A DNA stretch of 64,000 bases, from assembly GCF_003865015.1 (NCBI RefSeq), contig NZ_BHVV01000008.1:186001-250000 (forward strand), given 5' to 3'. Positions within the stretch are counted from its first letter, which is position 1, and each line of letters begins with the position of its first letter. Positions 1-10,472 of this stretch are shown here, piece by piece. A program made the position numbers and the translations under genes. Origin of the DNA: Sulfurisoma sediminicola. GTDB taxonomy: Bacteria > Pseudomonadota > Gammaproteobacteria > Burkholderiales > Rhodocyclaceae. The notes below the pieces were generated by a model. That model was not told the origin of the DNA, searched no databases, and was given only the letters and a program-made list of their open reading frames with translations.

Positions 1-1
1 G

Positions 2-814
2 AGCTTCATGGCCCACCACATCGGCGACTTCAACGTCAGTTCAACCTGGGCGGCGATCTGCAACGAGCTCTGCTTCCGCGTCTCGCGGCTCTTTCCCGAC
101 AACTTCATCGGCGCGGCGATGCTGCCGCAGAGCCCCGGCGTGAGTCCTGCGACGTGCATCCCCGAGCTCGAGAAGTGCGTGAAGGAATACGGCTTCGTCG
201 CCATCAACCTCAACCCCGACCCCTCGGGCGGCCACTGGACCTCGCCGCCGCTGACCGACCGCCACTGGTACCCGATCTACGAGAAGATGGTCGAGCACGG
301 CATCCCGGCGATGGTCCACGTCTCGACCTCGTGCAACGCCTGCTTCCACACCACCGGCGCGCACTATATCAACGCCGACACCACGGCCTTCATGCAGCTG
401 ATCCAGGGCGACCTGTTCAAGGATTTTCCGGACCTCAAGTTCATCATCCCCCACGGCGGCGGCGCCGCACCCTACCACTGGGGCCGCTACCGCGGCCTGG
501 CACAGGAGCTGAAGAAGCCGCTGCTGAAGGACCACCTGCTGAACAACGTGTTCTTCGACACCTGCGTCTACCACCAGCCGGGCATCGACCTGCTGACCAA
601 GGTCATCCCGGTGGACAACATCCTGTTCGCCTCGGAGATGATCGGCGCCGTGAAGGGCATCGATCCCGAGACCGGCCACAATTTCGACGACACCAAGCGC
701 TACATCGAGGCGACGCTGAACCTCAGCCCCGAGGATCGCCACAAGGTCTACGAAGGCAATGCGCGCCGCGTCTATCCGCGGCTGGATGCCGCGCTGAAGA
801 AAAAGGGGAAATGA
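2..814 (+). CDS. ligJ: 4-oxalomesaconate hydratase (LigJ), 5'-truncated by window edge
   Basis: The frame is open to the left edge, and the first visible Met (base 8) is probably internal. About 270 C-terminal residues of a family of about 340 are present. The family hydrates 4-oxalomesaconate to 4-carboxy-4-hydroxy-2-oxoadipate in protocatechuate 4,5-cleavage and has an amidohydrolase fold. Visible signatures are [23 protein letters not shown] and [14 protein letters not shown], which I recognise as typical of LigJ. It stops 1 nt before the next gene, as the upstream member of one lig operon. Confidence 0.88.
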   Translation, partial: SFMAHHIGDFNVSSTWAAICNELCFRVSRLFPDNFIGAAMLPQSPGVSPATCIPELEKCVKEYGFVAINLNPDPSGGHWTSPPLTDRHWYPIYEKMVEHGIPAMVHVSTSCNACFHTTGAHYINADTTAFMQLIQGDLFKDFPDLKFIIPHGGGAAPYHWGRYRGLAQELKKPLLKDHLLNNVFFDTCVYHQPGIDLLTKVIPVDNILFASEMIGAVKGIDPETGHNFDDTKRYIEATLNLSPEDRHKVYEGNARRVYPRLDAALKKKGK

Positions 815-815
815 G

Positions 816-1499
816 ATGTACGAACTGGGCGTCGTCTATCGCAACATCCAGCGCACCGACGCGGCCGTCGCCACCGCGCTCGCGCGCTTCGGAACAGCCA
901 CCGTGCACGAGGCCATGGGCCGCGTCGGCCTGCTGCAGCCCACCATGCGGCCGATCTACGCCGGTGCGCAGGTGTCGGGCACCGCGGTCACCGTGCTGCT
1001 GCATCCGGGCGACAACTGGATGATGCACGTCGTCGCCGAGCAGATCCGCCCCGGCGACATCGTCGTCGCCGCAATCAGCGCGCCCTGCAGCGACGGCTAT
1101 TTCGGCGACCTGCTGGCCACTTCGTTCAAGGCCCGCGGTGCCCGCGCGCTGATCATCGACGCCGGCGTGCGCGACATCAAGACGCTGGCCGAGATGGACT
1201 TCCCGGTGTGGAGCAAATGCATCAGCGCCAAGGGCACCATCAAGGCGACGCTGGGCTCGGTGAACATCCCCGTGGTCTGCGCCGGGGCGCTCGTCCATCC
1301 CGGCGACGTCATCGTCGCCGACGACGATGGTGTGGTCTGCGTGCCGCGCGCGATGGCCGCGGCGACGCTCGATGCCGCCACGAAGCGCGAGGCCAACGAG
1401 GTCGCCAAGCGCGAGAAGTTCGCCGCCGGCGTGCTCGGCCTGGACATGTACAACATGCGCGAGCCGCTCGAGAAGGCCGGCCTCAAGTACATCGACTGA
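816..1499 (+). CDS. ligK: 4-carboxy-4-hydroxy-2-oxoadipate aldolase (LigK)
   Basis: At 227 aa this is the usual length for the class II, RraA-fold 4-hydroxy-4-methyl-2-oxoglutarate/CHA aldolase. The enzyme cleaves 4-carboxy-4-hydroxy-2-oxoadipate to pyruvate and oxaloacetate, the last step of the 4,5-cleavage route; family members also decarboxylate oxaloacetate. Visible signatures are HEAMGRVG near residue 32, GDNWMMH, the active-site segment IIDAGVRD (Arg-Asp pair) near residue 120, and [16 protein letters not shown] lies about 8 nt before the ATG, and the start follows the ligJ stop by 1 nt, so the two are probably coupled. Confidence 0.93.
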   Translation: MYELGVVYRNIQRTDAAVATALARFGTATVHEAMGRVGLLQPTMRPIYAGAQVSGTAVTVLLHPGDNWMMHVVAEQIRPGDIVVAAISAPCSDGYFGDLLATSFKARGARALIIDAGVRDIKTLAEMDFPVWSKCISAKGTIKATLGSVNIPVVCAGALVHPGDVIVADDDGVVCVPRAMAAATLDAATKREANEVAKREKFAAGVLGLDMYNMREPLEKAGLKYID

Positions 1500-1502
1500 A
1501 CC

Positions 1503-2417
1503 ATGGAATTCACCAAGACTCCCGGCTGGCTCGACTGGTACGCAGGTCCGACCAGGCCCCGCTTCAAGCTGCCGCCGGGCAGTGTCGACGCCCACTGCCA
1601 CGTCTTCGGCCCCGGCGCCGTCTTCCCCTACGCGGCCGAGCGCAAGTACACGCCCTGCGACGCATCGAAGGAACAGCTGTTCGCGCTGCGCGACCACCTC
1701 GGCTTCGCCCGCAACGTCATCGTCCAGGCGACCTGCCACGGCGCCGACAACCGTGCGCTGGTCGATGCCTGCCGCGCGAGTCAGGGACGCGCACGCGGCG
1801 TCGCCACCGTGCGCCGCAGCGTCACCAACGCCGAACTGGGTGAGCTGCACACTGCCGGCGTCCGTGGCGTGCGCTTCAACTTCGTCAAGCGCCTGGTCGA
1901 CTTCACCCCCAGGGACGAGCTGCTGGAGATCGCCGGTCGCATCGCGCCGCTCGGCTGGCACGTCGTGGTCTACTTCGAGGCGGCCGACCTGCCCGAGCTG
2001 TGGGATTTCTTCACCGCGCTGCCGACCACCGTGGTGGTCGACCACATGGGCCGCCCCGACGTAAAGCAGCCCGTAGCCGGCCCCGAGTTCGAACTGCTCA
2101 TCAGGCTGCTGCGCGAGCACCCGAACGTCTGGTCCAAGGTCAGCTGCCCCGAACGCCTGTCCGTGTCGGGTCCGCCGGCGTTGAACGGCGAGCAGGCCGC
2201 CTACCGCGACGTCGTGCCCTTCGCCCGCCGCCTGGTCGAGACCTTCCCCGACCGCGTGCTCTGGGGCACCGACTGGCCGCACCCCAACCTCAAGGACCAC
2301 ATGCCCGACGACGGCCTGCTGGTGGACTTCATCCCGCACATCGCCACCACGCCCGACCTGCAGCGCAAGCTGCTGGTGGACAACCCGATGCGCCTCTACT
2401 GGCCGGAGGAGTGCTGA
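1503..2417 (+). CDS. ligI: 2-pyrone-4,6-dicarboxylate lactonase (LigI)
   Basis: 304 aa, amidohydrolase-2 family. LigI opens 2-pyrone-4,6-dicarboxylate, the lactone made by LigC, to 4-oxalomesaconate. The sequence shows the N-terminal DAHCHVFGP (HxH), KVS-type strand ends, VVDHMGRP near residue 180 and GTDWPHPN near residue 255, all of which match LigI. It starts 3 nt after the ligK stop. In family knowledge this is one of the few amidohydrolases that works without a metal; nothing here contradicts that. Confidence 0.93.
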   Translation: MEFTKTPGWLDWYAGPTRPRFKLPPGSVDAHCHVFGPGAVFPYAAERKYTPCDASKEQLFALRDHLGFARNVIVQATCHGADNRALVDACRASQGRARGVATVRRSVTNAELGELHTAGVRGVRFNFVKRLVDFTPRDELLEIAGRIAPLGWHVVVYFEAADLPELWDFFTALPTTVVVDHMGRPDVKQPVAGPEFELLIRLLREHPNVWSKVSCPERLSVSGPPALNGEQAAYRDVVPFARRLVETFPDRVLWGTDWPHPNLKDHMPDDGLLVDFIPHIATTPDLQRKLLVDNPMRLYWPEEC

Positions 2418-2419
2418 CC

Positions 2420-2872
2420 GTGGCTCTCGAAAAACCCTACAAGGACGTGCCCGGCACGACCATCTTCGACGCCGAGCAGTCGCGCCTGGGCTACTGGCTC
2501 AACCAGTTCTGCGTCTCGCTGATGAAGCCGGAGAACCGCGCGCGCTTCAAGGCGAACGAGCGCGCCTATCTCGACGAATGGGCGATGACGGAGGAACAGA
2601 AGCAGGCGGTGATGGCACGCGACCTCAACCGCTGCATCGCGCTCGGCGGCAACATCTACTTCCTCGCGCGCATCGGCGCCACCGACGGCAAGACCTACCA
2701 ACAGATGGCCGGCAGCATGACCGGCATGAGCGAGGAGGAGTACCGCGACATGATGCTGCGCGGCGGCCGCTCGATCGAAGGCAACCGCCACTTCGGCGAG
2801 AACGGCGACGCCCAGCCGCACCGCCAGCCGCAGGGCAAGGCGGGCAGGGTCGTGCGCGGTGAGGAGGCATAG
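2420..2872 (+). CDS. ligA: protocatechuate 4,5-dioxygenase alpha subunit, copy 1 (LigA)
   Basis: 150 aa from a GTG start. GGAGGA at 2405-2410 is 9 nt upstream, which favours this GTG over the in-frame GTG at 2411 that abuts it. The small helical alpha subunit caps the LigB active site. Recognisable parts are the N-terminal PGTTIFDAEQSRLGYWLN, CVSLMKPENRARF and the core ALGGNIYFLARIGATDGK. A hydrophilic tail of about 25 residues (from GENGDAQPHR) makes it longer than the 117-aa copy 2. It overlaps no neighbour. Its partner ligB lies 359 nt away, beyond a palindromic repeat pair, which is unusual for a two-subunit enzyme. Confidence 0.9.
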   Translation: MALEKPYKDVPGTTIFDAEQSRLGYWLNQFCVSLMKPENRARFKANERAYLDEWAMTEEQKQAVMARDLNRCIALGGNIYFLARIGATDGKTYQQMAGSMTGMSEEEYRDMMLRGGRSIEGNRHFGENGDAQPHRQPQGKAGRVVRGEEA

Positions 2873-5036
<2,164 letters not shown>

Positions 5037-5046
5037 GCGGCCGATC

Positions 5047-5400
5047 ATGAACACCACCCGGCAGAAGCGCGAGATTCCCGGCACCGTCCCCTTCGACGGC
5101 ACCCAGGCACGCAAGGGCTACGCCCTCAACAAGATGTGCTTTTCCTTCAACTCGGCAGCGAACCGCGAGGAGTTTCTGCGCGACGAGGACGCCTACTGCG
5201 CGCAATACGGCCTCAACGAAGAGCAGCGCGAGGCGATCCGTAACCGCAACGTGCTGCAACTGATCGCGGCCGGCGGCAACGCCTATTACCTGGCCAAGTT
5301 CGCCGGCATCTTCGGCCTCGACATGCAGGACATCGGCGCCCAGCAGACGGGCGTGAGCAAGGACGAATTCAGGGCCAAGCTCGTCAAGGCAGGAGAATAA
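5047..5400 (+). CDS. extradiol dioxygenase alpha subunit, copy 2 (LigA-like)
   Basis: 117 aa. Same fold signatures as copy 1: PGTVPFDGTQARKGYALNK, MCFSFNSAANREEF, a Glu-rich middle and AAGGNAYYLAKFAGIFGLD. It is shorter, lacking the C-terminal tail, and diverged enough to be an old duplication rather than a recent copy. It starts 10 nt after ligC, and its TAA runs straight into a GC-rich repeat that precedes the matching beta subunit. It should pair with the copy 2 beta subunit. Whether it acts on protocatechuate or on a relative such as gallate or a methylgallate cannot be read from the sequence. Confidence 0.85.
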   Translation: MNTTRQKREIPGTVPFDGTQARKGYALNKMCFSFNSAANREEFLRDEDAYCAQYGLNEEQREAIRNRNVLQLIAAGGNAYYLAKFAGIFGLDMQDIGAQQTGVSKDEFRAKLVKAGE

Positions 5401-5401
5401 T

Positions 5402-5475
5402 GGCCCCCCACGCTCACAGTCGTTCGCTGCCCCCCACGGGGGGGCGCATGCCCCCTTGGGGCGGCCCTACGGAGG
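5402..5475 (+). repeat. GC-rich intergenic repeat, copy 1 (carries SD of next gene)
   Basis: One of five related elements in the window. The order is GGCCCCCCACGCTCAC, a variable spacer, TTCGCTGCCCCCCACGG, GGGGGCGCATGCCCC and TTGGGGCGGCCCTACGGAGG. The C-rich left end can pair with the G-rich right end, and CCCCCC-A-C-GGGGGG forms an inner hairpin. The terminal GGAGG (5471-5475) is the Shine-Dalgarno of the ATG at 5483. Confidence 0.85.
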
Positions 5476-5482
5476 CATAGCC

Positions 5483-6316
5483 ATGGCGAAGATCATCGGT
5501 GCCGTCACCACCTCCCACGTGCCCGCGATCGGCGGCGCGATCCACAGGAAGAAGCAGCAGGACCCCTACTGGAAACCCTTCTTCGACGGCTTCCCGCCCG
5601 TGCGCGACTGGCTGGCGAAGGTAAAGCCCGACATCGCCATCGTCTTCTACAACGACCACGGCCTCAACTTCTTCCTCGACAAGATGCCGACCTTCGCCGT
5701 CGGCGCGGCCCCCGAATACCAGAACGCCGACGAGGGCTGGGGCATCCCGACCCTGCCGCCCTACAAGGGCGACCTCGACCTGTCGTGGCATTTGATCGAG
5801 TCGCTGGTCGGCGAGGAATTCGACCTCACCACCTGCCAGGAGATGCTGGTCGATCACGCCTTCACCGTGCCGCTGGAACTGCTGTGGCCCGGTAGCTGCC
5901 CCGTACGCACGGTGCCGATCTGCATCAACACCGTGCAGTTCCCGCTGCCCTCGGCCGCGCGCTGCTACAAGCTGGGCCAGGCCGTCGGCCGCGCCGTCGA
6001 GGCCTGGGACGCCGACGCCCGCGTGGTGGTGCTCGGCACTGGCGGCCTCTCGCACCAGCTCGACGGCCAGCGCGCCGGCTTCATCAACAAGGAATTCGAC
6101 CAGATGTTCATGGAGAAGCTGGCCAGCGATCCGCTGTGGGCGACGCGCTACTCCATCCTCGACCTGGTCGAGCTCACCGGCACCCAGGGCGTGGAACTGG
6201 TGATGTGGCTGGCCGCGCGCGGCGCGCTGCTCGGCGACGTCACCACGCTGCATTCCAACTACCACATCCCCATCTCCAACACGGCGTCCGGCCTGATGCT
6301 GATGGAGAATGCCTGA
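5483..6316 (+). CDS. extradiol dioxygenase beta subunit, copy 2 (LigB-like)
   Basis: 277 aa, class III extradiol dioxygenase. Catalytic residues are intact: His12 (TTSH), His59 (YNDHG), the His in GTGGLSHQLDG and the Glu in GVELVMW. It differs from copy 1 along its length (GGAIHRKKQQDPYWKPFFDG at the N terminus, ALLGDVTTLHSNYHIPI near the C terminus), so substrate range may differ. The start at 5483 is set by GGAGG 7 nt upstream, inside the repeat. The following MFS gene overlaps it by 8 nt, which suggests uptake or efflux is coupled to this second dioxygenase. A regulatory or substrate-specialised duplicate are both possible. Confidence 0.88.
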   Translation: MAKIIGAVTTSHVPAIGGAIHRKKQQDPYWKPFFDGFPPVRDWLAKVKPDIAIVFYNDHGLNFFLDKMPTFAVGAAPEYQNADEGWGIPTLPPYKGDLDLSWHLIESLVGEEFDLTTCQEMLVDHAFTVPLELLWPGSCPVRTVPICINTVQFPLPSAARCYKLGQAVGRAVEAWDADARVVVLGTGGLSHQLDGQRAGFINKEFDQMFMEKLASDPLWATRYSILDLVELTGTQGVELVMWLAARGALLGDVTTLHSNYHIPISNTASGLMLMENA

Positions 6317-7565
6317 GCCCGACCGGGCGTTGAGCGAGCCCCGCGGCTGGGCCCGCCACGCACCGGCGCTGCGCCACCGCAATTTCCGCCGCTATTTCGC
6401 CGGCCAGGCGGTGTCGGTGCTGGGAAGCTGGATCCAGACGGTGGCGATGAGCTGGGTGGTCTACCGCCTCACCGGCTCGGCCGCCCTGCTTGGCCTCACC
6501 GCCTTCCTGTCGCAGGCGCCGCAACTGCTGATCTCGCCGCTGGCCGGGGTGTGGATCGACCGCCACGACCGCCGCCGCATGCTGCTCGCGGTACAGGGCC
6601 TGAACATGGTGCAGGCCCTGGCCCTCGCCGGCCTGGCCTTCGCCGGCGCACTGCAGCCCTGGCACCTCGTCGCGCTGGCCGCCGTGCAGGGCGTGCTCAA
6701 CAGCTTCGACACGCCGCTGCGGCAGTCGCTGCTCGCCAATCTCGTCGCCGACCGCCGCGACCTGCAAAGCGCGGTGGCCCTCAACGCCTCGGTGTTTACC
6801 GCCGGCCGCTTCGTCGGCCCGCCGGTCGCCGGCCTGCTGCTGGGGCTGACCTCCGAGGCCATCTGCTTCGCGCTCAACGCCCTGTCCTACCTCGCCCTGG
6901 TCGCGGCGGTGCTGACGATGGACCTCGGCGACACGCGGCAGCACGCCGCCCGGGCCACCTCGATGGCAGCGGCGTTGCGCGCGGGCTTCGCTTTCGCCTG
7001 GGCGACGCCGCCGATACGCACCGTGCTGGTTTCGCTGGCGATCCTCAACGCCACGGCATCGTCCGCCATCGTGCTGATGCCGATCTTCGCCAAGGAGATA
7101 TTCCTCGGCGATGCCAGCACCCTCGGCTGGCTGCTCGGCGCCGCCGGGGCCGGCGCGGTGTCGGCGACGGCGCTGCTCGCCGGCCACCGCCCGCTGGAAC
7201 GCATCGCGCGCCTGGTGTGGATGGGCTGGATCATCGGCGGCGCCGGCCTGGCTGGCCTGTGCCTCGTTCAGCGCATGGAACTGGCGCTGCCGATGATGTT
7301 CCTGCTCGGTGCCGGCATCGCCATGACCAACGTCTCGACCAACGCGCTGCTGCAGAGCCTGACGCCGGACACCCTGCGCGGCCGCGTCATCTCGCTGTTC
7401 GCCGCGCTGCGCTTCGGCATGGATGCGGTGGGCGGCCTCTTCGCCGGACTGATCGCGCACCGCCTCGGGCCGGTGGCGACCGTGATGATCGAGGCGGTGC
7501 TGCTGGTCGCGGCGCTGATCTGGCTGGCGCCACGCCTCAGGGCATTGCGCCGCCAAGTGGACTGA
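6309..7565 (+). CDS. MFS transporter, DHA3/EntS-like
   Basis: 418 aa with about 12 hydrophobic segments. The start MPEPDRALSEPRGW is cytoplasmic and basic, followed by FAGQAVSVLGSWIQTVAMSW, which is typical of the drug:H+ antiporter-3 (EntS/TMS) branch. A loop motif WIDRHDRRRML follows TM2-3. The ATG overlaps the end of ligB2 by 8 nt, so it belongs to the lig operon. It may import an aromatic acid or export an intermediate. The family branch is mostly efflux, so the direction is uncertain. It ends head to head with the ferredoxin reductase stop (adjacent bases). Confidence 0.85.
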   Translation: MPEPDRALSEPRGWARHAPALRHRNFRRYFAGQAVSVLGSWIQTVAMSWVVYRLTGSAALLGLTAFLSQAPQLLISPLAGVWIDRHDRRRMLLAVQGLNMVQALALAGLAFAGALQPWHLVALAAVQGVLNSFDTPLRQSLLANLVADRRDLQSAVALNASVFTAGRFVGPPVAGLLLGLTSEAICFALNALSYLALVAAVLTMDLGDTRQHAARATSMAAALRAGFAFAWATPPIRTVLVSLAILNATASSAIVLMPIFAKEIFLGDASTLGWLLGAAGAGAVSATALLAGHRPLERIARLVWMGWIIGGAGLAGLCLVQRMELALPMMFLLGAGIAMTNVSTNALLQSLTPDTLRGRVISLFAALRFGMDAVGGLFAGLIAHRLGPVATVMIEAVLLVAALIWLAPRLRALRRQVD

Positions 7566-8783
7566 TCAGCCGAGCAGGCCGGCGAGGGCAAAAGCGATGT
7601 CCGCCGCCTGCTCCGGCGTCGGCGAAACGCCCTTGTCCAGCAGCTTGCGGCCCGTCAGGTGCTCTGCGGGCTGGTTGAGCGAGTCGATGGCGATCAACTT
7701 GCCACCCTTGTAGTAGAAGGTCGAGAACTTGTTGCCCTTCGGCTCGCCGCGCGTCACCACCTGGTCGAAGCCCGCGGTGAGGCCCACCATCTGCAGCTTG
7801 ACGTCGTACTGGTCGGACCAGAACCACGGCGCTGCGTTGAATTCGCGGTCCCTGCCGAGCAGCGCAGCTGCGGCCGACTTGCCCTGCTCCACGGCGTTCT
7901 GCACCGATTCCAGCCGGCGGAACGTCCCGTCGGCCATCCTGCGCGCCGTGCAGTCGCCGGCGGCGACGATGGCCGGATCCGAGGTGCGCGAGCAGGCATC
8001 CACCACGATGCCGCCGCTGCATTCGACGCCTGCGGCCTGGGCGATCTCGGCATTGGGCAGGATGCCGATGCCGACCACCAGCAGGTCGGCAGGGAACTCG
8101 CGGCCGTCCTTCGTCTTCACTGCGGCGATGTGGCCATCGGCGACCACCAACTCCGACACCATGGCACCGAGCACGACATCGACGCCGTGGCCGCTGTGCA
8201 GATCGAGGTAGAACCGCGAGATCAGCGGTGCCACCACGCGCGCCATCAGGCGGTCGGCGGCTTCCAGCACAGTCACCGCCTTGTCCTTCTTGCGTGCGGC
8301 GGACGCGACCTCGAGACCGATGAAGCCGCCGCCGATCACCACCACGTTGCGCGCGGTTTCCAGCGCGGCGGCGATGGCCCTGGAATCGGCTAGGGAGCGC
8401 AGGCCGAACACGCCCCGCGCGTCGGCGCCGGCCAGCGGCAGCGGCCGCAGGCGCGAGCCGGTGCACAGCGCGAGGCCGTCGTAATCGAGGGTCGATCCGT
8501 CGGCGAGGGAAATCCGCTGCGCCGCGCGGTCGATCGCCGTCACGCCAGTGCCGACTTTCAGCGTGATGTTTTTCTTCGCCAGCAGTTCCGGCGCGCGCAT
8601 CACCAGCTGCGCCTCCTGCGTCTCGCCGAGCAGGTAGCCCTTGGACAGCGGCGGACGGTGGTAGGGGCCGTGCGGCTCGTCGCCGAGCAGGGTGATCGGT
8701 CCCGCGTAGCCTTCGGCGCGCAGGGTTTCGGCCACCGTGAGGCCGGCCAGGCCGGCGCCGACGATGACCATGCCGGCGCTCAC
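7566..8783 (-). CDS. FAD/NAD-dependent ferredoxin reductase of the P450 system
   Basis: 405 aa from a GTG whose last bases form the ferredoxin stop (GTGA overlap); an in-frame ATG four codons later is an alternative. It has two Rossmann motifs, FAD-binding VGAGLAGLTVAE at the N terminus and NAD-binding IGGGFIGLEVA near residue 155. GDCTARR near residue 290 is the usual second FAD contact. Closest in type to putidaredoxin/rhodocoxin reductases, it passes electrons from NADH to the neighbouring [2Fe-2S] ferredoxin. Operon order is P450, ferredoxin, reductase on the minus strand. Confidence 0.92.
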   Translation of the reverse strand: MSAGMVIVGAGLAGLTVAETLRAEGYAGPITLLGDEPHGPYHRPPLSKGYLLGETQEAQLVMRAPELLAKKNITLKVGTGVTAIDRAAQRISLADGSTLDYDGLALCTGSRLRPLPLAGADARGVFGLRSLADSRAIAAALETARNVVVIGGGFIGLEVASAARKKDKAVTVLEAADRLMARVVAPLISRFYLDLHSGHGVDVVLGAMVSELVVADGHIAAVKTKDGREFPADLLVVGIGILPNAEIAQAAGVECSGGIVVDACSRTSDPAIVAAGDCTARRMADGTFRRLESVQNAVEQGKSAAAALLGRDREFNAAPWFWSDQYDVKLQMVGLTAGFDQVVTRGEPKGNKFSTFYYKGGKLIAIDSLNQPAEHLTGRKLLDKGVSPTPEQAADIAFALAGLLG

Positions 8784-9103
8784 GATTGCGCGTCCGGGAA
8801 GCGCACGACGAGGCCCTCGAGTTCGGGCGTCATCTTGATCTGGCAGGACAGGCGGCTGTTGGACTTGCGCTCGGAGACCACGTTGCCGAGCATGGCCAGC
8901 TCGCCTTCGGCGGCTGCAGGCACGGCGGCGGCAAGTTCGCCCTCGACGTAGCAATGGCAGGTGGCGCAGGCGCAGGAGCCGCCGCACTCGGCCTCGATGC
9001 CCTCGACGCCGTTGCTCATGGCGGCCTGCATGACGCTCCAGCCGACGGGAACGTCGATCTGCACTTCGTCGCCGCCGGGTTCGATATAGGTGACTTTGGG
9101 CAT
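8780..9103 (-). CDS. [2Fe-2S] ferredoxin, adrenodoxin/putidaredoxin type
   Basis: 107 aa. The cluster ligands sit in ECGGSCACATCHCY (Cys-x5-Cys-x2-Cys), with the fourth Cys downstream in RLSCQI. This is the vertebrate-type ferredoxin pattern used by class I bacterial P450s, so it should shuttle single electrons from the reductase to the P450. It lies 39 nt downstream of the P450 and overlaps the reductase by 4 nt. The extra Cys residues inside the motif (ACATCHC) are seen in some family members. Confidence 0.94.
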   Translation of the reverse strand: MPKVTYIEPGGDEVQIDVPVGWSVMQAAMSNGVEGIEAECGGSCACATCHCYVEGELAAAVPAAAEGELAMLGNVVSERKSNSRLSCQIKMTPELEGLVVRFPDAQS

Positions 9104-9142
9104 GGATTCTCTCTTCGCGGGGAAACGATCTGTCCGAATATT

Positions 9143-10306
9143 CTAGACCCGGGCCAGCTCGAGACGCAGCGGGCTGCGGAAGGTGGACGACGGCATCCAC
9201 GGCAGCTGCTCCTGCACGCGGCGGTAGTCGGGCACGACCTTGTGGAATTCCTCGAAGGCGACCTTGACCGACATGCGCGCGATCGCGGTGCCGAGGCAGG
9301 CATGCACACTGCCGCCGAAGCCGAGGTGGCCCTTGGGCTTGCGCGCGATGTCGTAGCGGTCGGGGTCGGGGAACTGGCGCTCGTCGCGATTGCCGGAACC
9401 GTAGGCAAGGCAGACGAAGTCGCCCTGCTTCATGGTCTGGCCGTGCAGCGCATGGTCCCTGGTCAGGCAGCGGCGGAAGCGCTGGGCCGAGGTGTTGAAA
9501 CGCAGCGACTCCTCGACGGCGTCGGGCAGCAGCGCCGGGTTGGCGACGATCTGGCGGCGCGCATCGGCATGGTCGGCCATGTTGAGCGCGAACATGCCGA
9601 GGAAGCCGCCGAGCGATTCGACGCCGGCCATGATCAGCGTGGTCGTGGTCAGCAGCACCTCGCGCTCGTCGAGGCGGTCGCCGTCGATCTCGGCCATGGA
9701 GAAATGCGAGATCAGGTCGTTCTGCGGGTTCCTGCGGCGCTCGGCGATGACGCCGGCGGCGTATTCCTGCATCCAGTTGTAGGCGGCGATGTGCTCGGGA
9801 CCCTTGGCGCGGGTCCTGGGATCGGACTGCACCATCATCACGGCCTTCTCGCGCACCTGCGCTTCGTCGCCGAGCGGCAGGCCGAGTACGGCGAACAGTA
9901 CCTTCACCGTGAACTTGGCCGAGAAGTCCTCGATGAAGTCGAACTGCTTTTCTCCGGCGAGCGGCGCGGCGACCTCGGCGGCAGCGGCGCGGACCGGCTC
10001 GGCCAGGCTCTCCAGGTTGCGCTTCATGAAGGCATGCTGGATCAGGCCGCGCAGGCGATCGTGGCGCGGGGGATCGGTGGTGCCCAGCGTCGCCCCGGCC
10101 CGATTGGGCAGCTCGGTCATCAGGTTGCCCTTGGCCGAGGAGAAGGTCTGCCAGTCGTTGAGCGCCGTGACGAGGTCGGCGTAGCGCGACAGCACCCACA
10201 TATTGGCTTCCTTGCTCCAGAAGCACGGGTGTTCGTCGCGCAGGGCCTTGTAGAAGGGAAACGGGTCCGCGTCGACGGCGGGGGAATAGGGATCGAAGCT
10301 GAACAT
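9143..10306 (-). CDS. cytochrome P450, class I
   Basis: 387 aa from the ATG at 10306, which has GGAGG 8 nt upstream; a GTG 15 codons upstream is less likely. The haem loop is FGGSVHACLG near the C terminus, with the K-helix ExxR as EESLRF. The I-helix oxygen-activation motif reads AGVES, with Ser where Thr is usual. Ferredoxin and reductase follow in the same operon, so the electron chain is complete. Substrate is unknown. Position beside protocatechuate genes and an AraC regulator suggests an aromatic acid or ether, for example O-demethylation, but no subfamily was recognised. Confidence 0.92.
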   Translation of the reverse strand: MFSFDPYSPAVDADPFPFYKALRDEHPCFWSKEANMWVLSRYADLVTALNDWQTFSSAKGNLMTELPNRAGATLGTTDPPRHDRLRGLIQHAFMKRNLESLAEPVRAAAAEVAAPLAGEKQFDFIEDFSAKFTVKVLFAVLGLPLGDEAQVREKAVMMVQSDPRTRAKGPEHIAAYNWMQEYAAGVIAERRRNPQNDLISHFSMAEIDGDRLDEREVLLTTTTLIMAGVESLGGFLGMFALNMADHADARRQIVANPALLPDAVEESLRFNTSAQRFRRCLTRDHALHGQTMKQGDFVCLAYGSGNRDERQFPDPDRYDIARKPKGHLGFGGSVHACLGTAIARMSVKVAFEEFHKVVPDYRRVQEQLPWMPSSTFRSPLRLELARV

Positions 10307-10472
10307 GGTCGCCTCCGTTGGGGGGGGGTCGGTCGGCACAGCCGCCGGCACGATCCAAGATTAGTCGACACCTCAACGATCGGCGATGGACAATGATGCG
10401 AAAAGCTTGTACTTTTCCTGCACCGAAGCCGCTCTGATAGGCCAATCACTGCAATCGCACTGCACAATTCCA
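10307..10472. promoter_or_regulatory. divergent control region between P450 operon and AraC-type gene
   Basis: 166 nt separating two divergent starts. It contains a G9 run (10320-10328; C9 on the P450 strand) just upstream of the P450 Shine-Dalgarno. It also has short A/T-rich stretches (ACTAATCTTGG read on the P450 strand) and direct CACTGC repeats near 10446 and 10458. Operator sites for the AraC protein are expected here, but I cannot fix one. Confidence 0.45.

Noticed and set aside
5402-5475. Possible CRISPR-like or transposon ends for the GC-rich repeat
   Set aside because: Copies are far apart, spacers are not regular and no transposase or cas gene is near; a dispersed palindromic element fits better.
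8784-10445. Long minus-strand frame fused upstream of the ferredoxin reductase
   Set aside because: It is the shadow of ferredoxin and P450 in another frame, rich in Arg/Pro/Ala. The reductase motif begins only at 8783.
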